A stretch of DNA of 12,731 bases. Origin: a bacterium (GTDB lineage Bacteria > Patescibacteriota > Patescibacteriia > Patescibacteriales > JAKAJF01). The DNA lies in the NCBI GenBank assembly GCA_021813875.1, contig JAKAJF010000014.1, positions 1 through 12,731 of the forward strand, written 5' to 3'. Numbering within the stretch: the first letter of the stretch is position 1; every line of letters starts with the position of its first letter. Shown here piece by piece: positions 11,422-12,731 of the stretch. The notes beneath the pieces were generated by a model, which worked only from the letters and a program-made list of their open reading frames with translations, did no database searches and was not told the DNA's origin. The position numbers and the translations under genes are program-made.

Positions 11422-12731
11422 ATGAGTAAAAACAAAAAATTTTTTTCTTTTACCATGGTATTTTTATTGTCTTTCGCCTTCATAGCCGGACAGAGCAGGG
11501 CAGAATTGGCGTCCAACACCCAGACCGGGTATAACTCCGAGAATTCAAGCCTCGCTTCTTCCGGTCAGGCCCGAGATATCAGGAATATCAATCTTCAAGA
11601 TGTCTTTAACGGCAAGACCGGAAAGAGCGTGACCGGCGAGAATAGGAACAGCGGCAACACCGGTGGCGGCACGCTCACGACCGGAAGAGCTTCGTTGGCA
11701 GGCGATTTCACCAATGATTTCAATTTTAATGAAATCAGGAATCTGAAAGATCTTAATCCGGTTGTCAGGGCCACCAATGAATGCACCGGCGCCTGCTCGG
11801 AAAACGAGGCGGGAGCCACCTCGGAGAATAATACCTGCTTAACCAATAAAAATTATACCGATCTATGCAACGAGTTTGACGGCAAGGCCGTAACTGGCAG
11901 GAACAGCATGGATGATAATTCTTGCGGAGGCGCGACTATCGACACCGGGAACGCCATGGTCAGGGCGGTCGAGATGAATTCCGCCAATGAGAACTTGATA
12001 AATATGGACACTGGCTGCGGCGATACCTGCGTCTCGGCCGAAAACCAGAATACCGGCTTTGGATCGGACAATAGCGCCCTCGCCTTGGCCCTCAATAAAT
12101 TAGCCGTCAACAATGACAATAAGGCGGACATCGACAATGATGTCACGGCTAAGGCCAATACCGGTGATAATAGCGCCGATTGCAACAGCGGCGCAGCCAA
12201 GATTAAGACCGGTGATGCCAAGACCGATACCACCGTTAAGAATGAAGGTATCAACACCAACGTGGCTGATCTCAGCCTCGATGCCGGCGATACCCGTGTT
12301 TCCGCCGAGAACGAATGCACCGGCGCCGAATCATGCAATGAGGCTGAAGCGGCTTTAGTCAACTGCGTGGATGTCTCGAACAAGAACGCGGCCGACATCG
12401 ATAACAATGTCCATTCGACCGCCAATACCGGCGGTAATTCCGCCAATTTCAACAATAGCTGCCCGACCGGCGAAGAGAATTGCGAATGCGGAGCTTCGGG
12501 CTGCACCGAGAATGGAAATTGCGAATGCGGCCAGGGCGATTGTGTCTGCGGAGAATCTAATGGCGCCGTCTGCCCGACCGGCGGTATCACCACCGGCAAT
12601 GCCAATTCCGATGTCAAAGTCAAAAATCAGGATATCAACACCAATGTGACCAAATTGAACATCGGCGGAGGCGATACCTGCGTCTCGGCCGAAAACCAGA
12701 ATACCGGCGCCTGCTCTGAAAATCAGACGAG
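11422..12731 (+). CDS. secreted repeat protein with 89-residue period, 3' partial
   Basis: The frame runs open from the ATG at 11422 to the window edge, at least 436 residues, so the C-terminus is unseen. A signal peptide covers about residues 1-28 (LLSFAFIAGQSRA). The rest is rich in Asn, Gly, Asp, Thr and Ala. The marker ENxxTG occurs with its Asn at residues 119, 208, 297 and 425. The first two spacings are exactly 89, and the third is 128 because of an inserted Cys-rich cassette. Within a unit come VSAEN.NTG, ADIDNDVTAKANTGDNSA, KTGDAKTDTTVKN and INTNV. Such short NTG-type runs suggest a beta-solenoid surface protein (inference). The cassette (about 347-384) has nine Cys in 38 residues. 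There is no SD before the start and no convincing promoter. The ATG at 11408 is closed by a stop. Confidence 0.85.
   Translation, partial: MSKNKKFFSFTMVFLLSFAFIAGQSRAELASNTQTGYNSENSSLASSGQARDIRNINLQDVFNGKTGKSVTGENRNSGNTGGGTLTTGRASLAGDFTNDFNFNEIRNLKDLNPVVRATNECTGACSENEAGATSENNTCLTNKNYTDLCNEFDGKAVTGRNSMDDNSCGGATIDTGNAMVRAVEMNSANENLINMDTGCGDTCVSAENQNTGFGSDNSALALALNKLAVNNDNKADIDNDVTAKANTGDNSADCNSGAAKIKTGDAKTDTTVKNEGINTNVADLSLDAGDTRVSAENECTGAESCNEAEAALVNCVDVSNKNAADIDNNVHSTANTGGNSANFNNSCPTGEENCECGASGCTENGNCECGQGDCVCGESNGAVCPTGGITTGNANSDVKVKNQDINTNVTKLNIGGGDTCVSAENQNTGACSENQT
12019..12708 (+). repeat. 39-bp perfect direct repeats in the 89-residue repeat gene
   Basis: Positions 12019-12057 and 12670-12708 are identical (both begin GGCGATACCTGCGTCTCGG) and lie in frame, 651 bases apart. 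They encode GDTCVSAENQNTG. The copy between them (residues 289-301) has drifted more. Confidence 0.92.
12459..12583 (+). repeat. 14-bp direct repeats flanking a Cys-rich cassette
   Basis: CTGCCCGACCGGCG occurs at 12459-12472 and 12570-12583, exactly 111 bases (37 codons) apart and in frame. The DNA between encodes the Cys-rich cassette. Removing one copy and the cassette would restore a unit close to the 89-residue period. Confidence 0.9.

Noticed and set aside
11853..12623. 256-aa open frame on the minus strand
   Set aside because: It is the mirror of the 89-residue repeat gene. Its Ser/Pro/Leu-rich text follows from the repeat, and it has no start signals.

Overview
The window looks like a chromosomal stretch from a member of the Patescibacteria (Candidate Phyla Radiation). 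This is an inference. It rests on short genes packed tightly, several operons with overlapping stop and start codons (ATGA), secreted proteins built from asparagine/glycine 'NTG'-type repeats, a small CGSxCP-type Cys-rich secreted protein, and an N-terminal domain of a style I associate with this group. TGA acts as a stop in several genes (lon, the LRR gene, the DUF6496-like gene), which argues against the lineages that read TGA as glycine. No rRNA, tRNA, CRISPR array, transposase or phage gene was seen.

Layout. (1) 1-796, plus strand: the C-terminal end of a LigD-type polymerase/primase domain, a basic DUF6496-like protein and a GlsB/YeaQ-type small membrane protein, closely spaced. (2) 797-2201, plus strand: two paralogous secreted proteins, each with four leucine/glycine repeats. 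Each has the same promoter-like block, a leader hairpin, a very long Shine-Dalgarno (SD) sequence and a downstream terminator. (3) 2202-3512, minus strand: a membrane-anchored protein with signatures resembling the TraB/TIKI/ChaN superfamily, read from a near-consensus promoter through a roughly 117-nt structured leader. (4) 3708-7457, plus strand: lon protease, a baeRF/host-attachment-like protein, a short ribosomal protein S4 and a cupin. The first two overlap and all four are close together, which suggests a protein-quality-control and translation unit. (5) 7485-7769, minus strand: an unrecognised 94-aa protein with its own consensus promoter, SD and terminator. (6) 7939-9290, plus strand: a secreted protein ending in a CHRD domain and a DUF1059-like small protein. 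These face a PEBP/YbhB-family gene on the minus strand (9291-9728), with no bases between the two stop codons. (7) 9793-10253: a DUF2267 protein and its terminator. (8) 10280-11259: a membrane-anchored LRR protein overlapping a small secreted Cys-rich protein. (9) 11422 to the window end: a large secreted repeat protein with an exact 89-residue period and one Cys-rich cassette inserted in a repeat. It is cut off by the window edge.

The gene-free gaps are all under 200 bases. The largest are 3513-3707 (divergent promoters plus a leader hairpin), 7770-7938 (a minus-strand promoter and a small hairpin, no clear plus-strand promoter) and 11260-11421 (AT-rich inverted repeats).

Two themes stand out. 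The cell envelope and secreted fraction are heavily represented: two glycine/leucine repeat paralogs, the CHRD protein, the LRR and Cys-rich pair, the 89-residue repeat protein and the TraB/TIKI-like protein. Translation initiation is split between starts with very long SD sequences (548, 927, 1657, 7083, 7769 minus) and starts with no SD (3708, 7939, 9793, 10280, 11422, 9728 minus). At lon a -10 box lies so close to the ATG that the mRNA could be leaderless.
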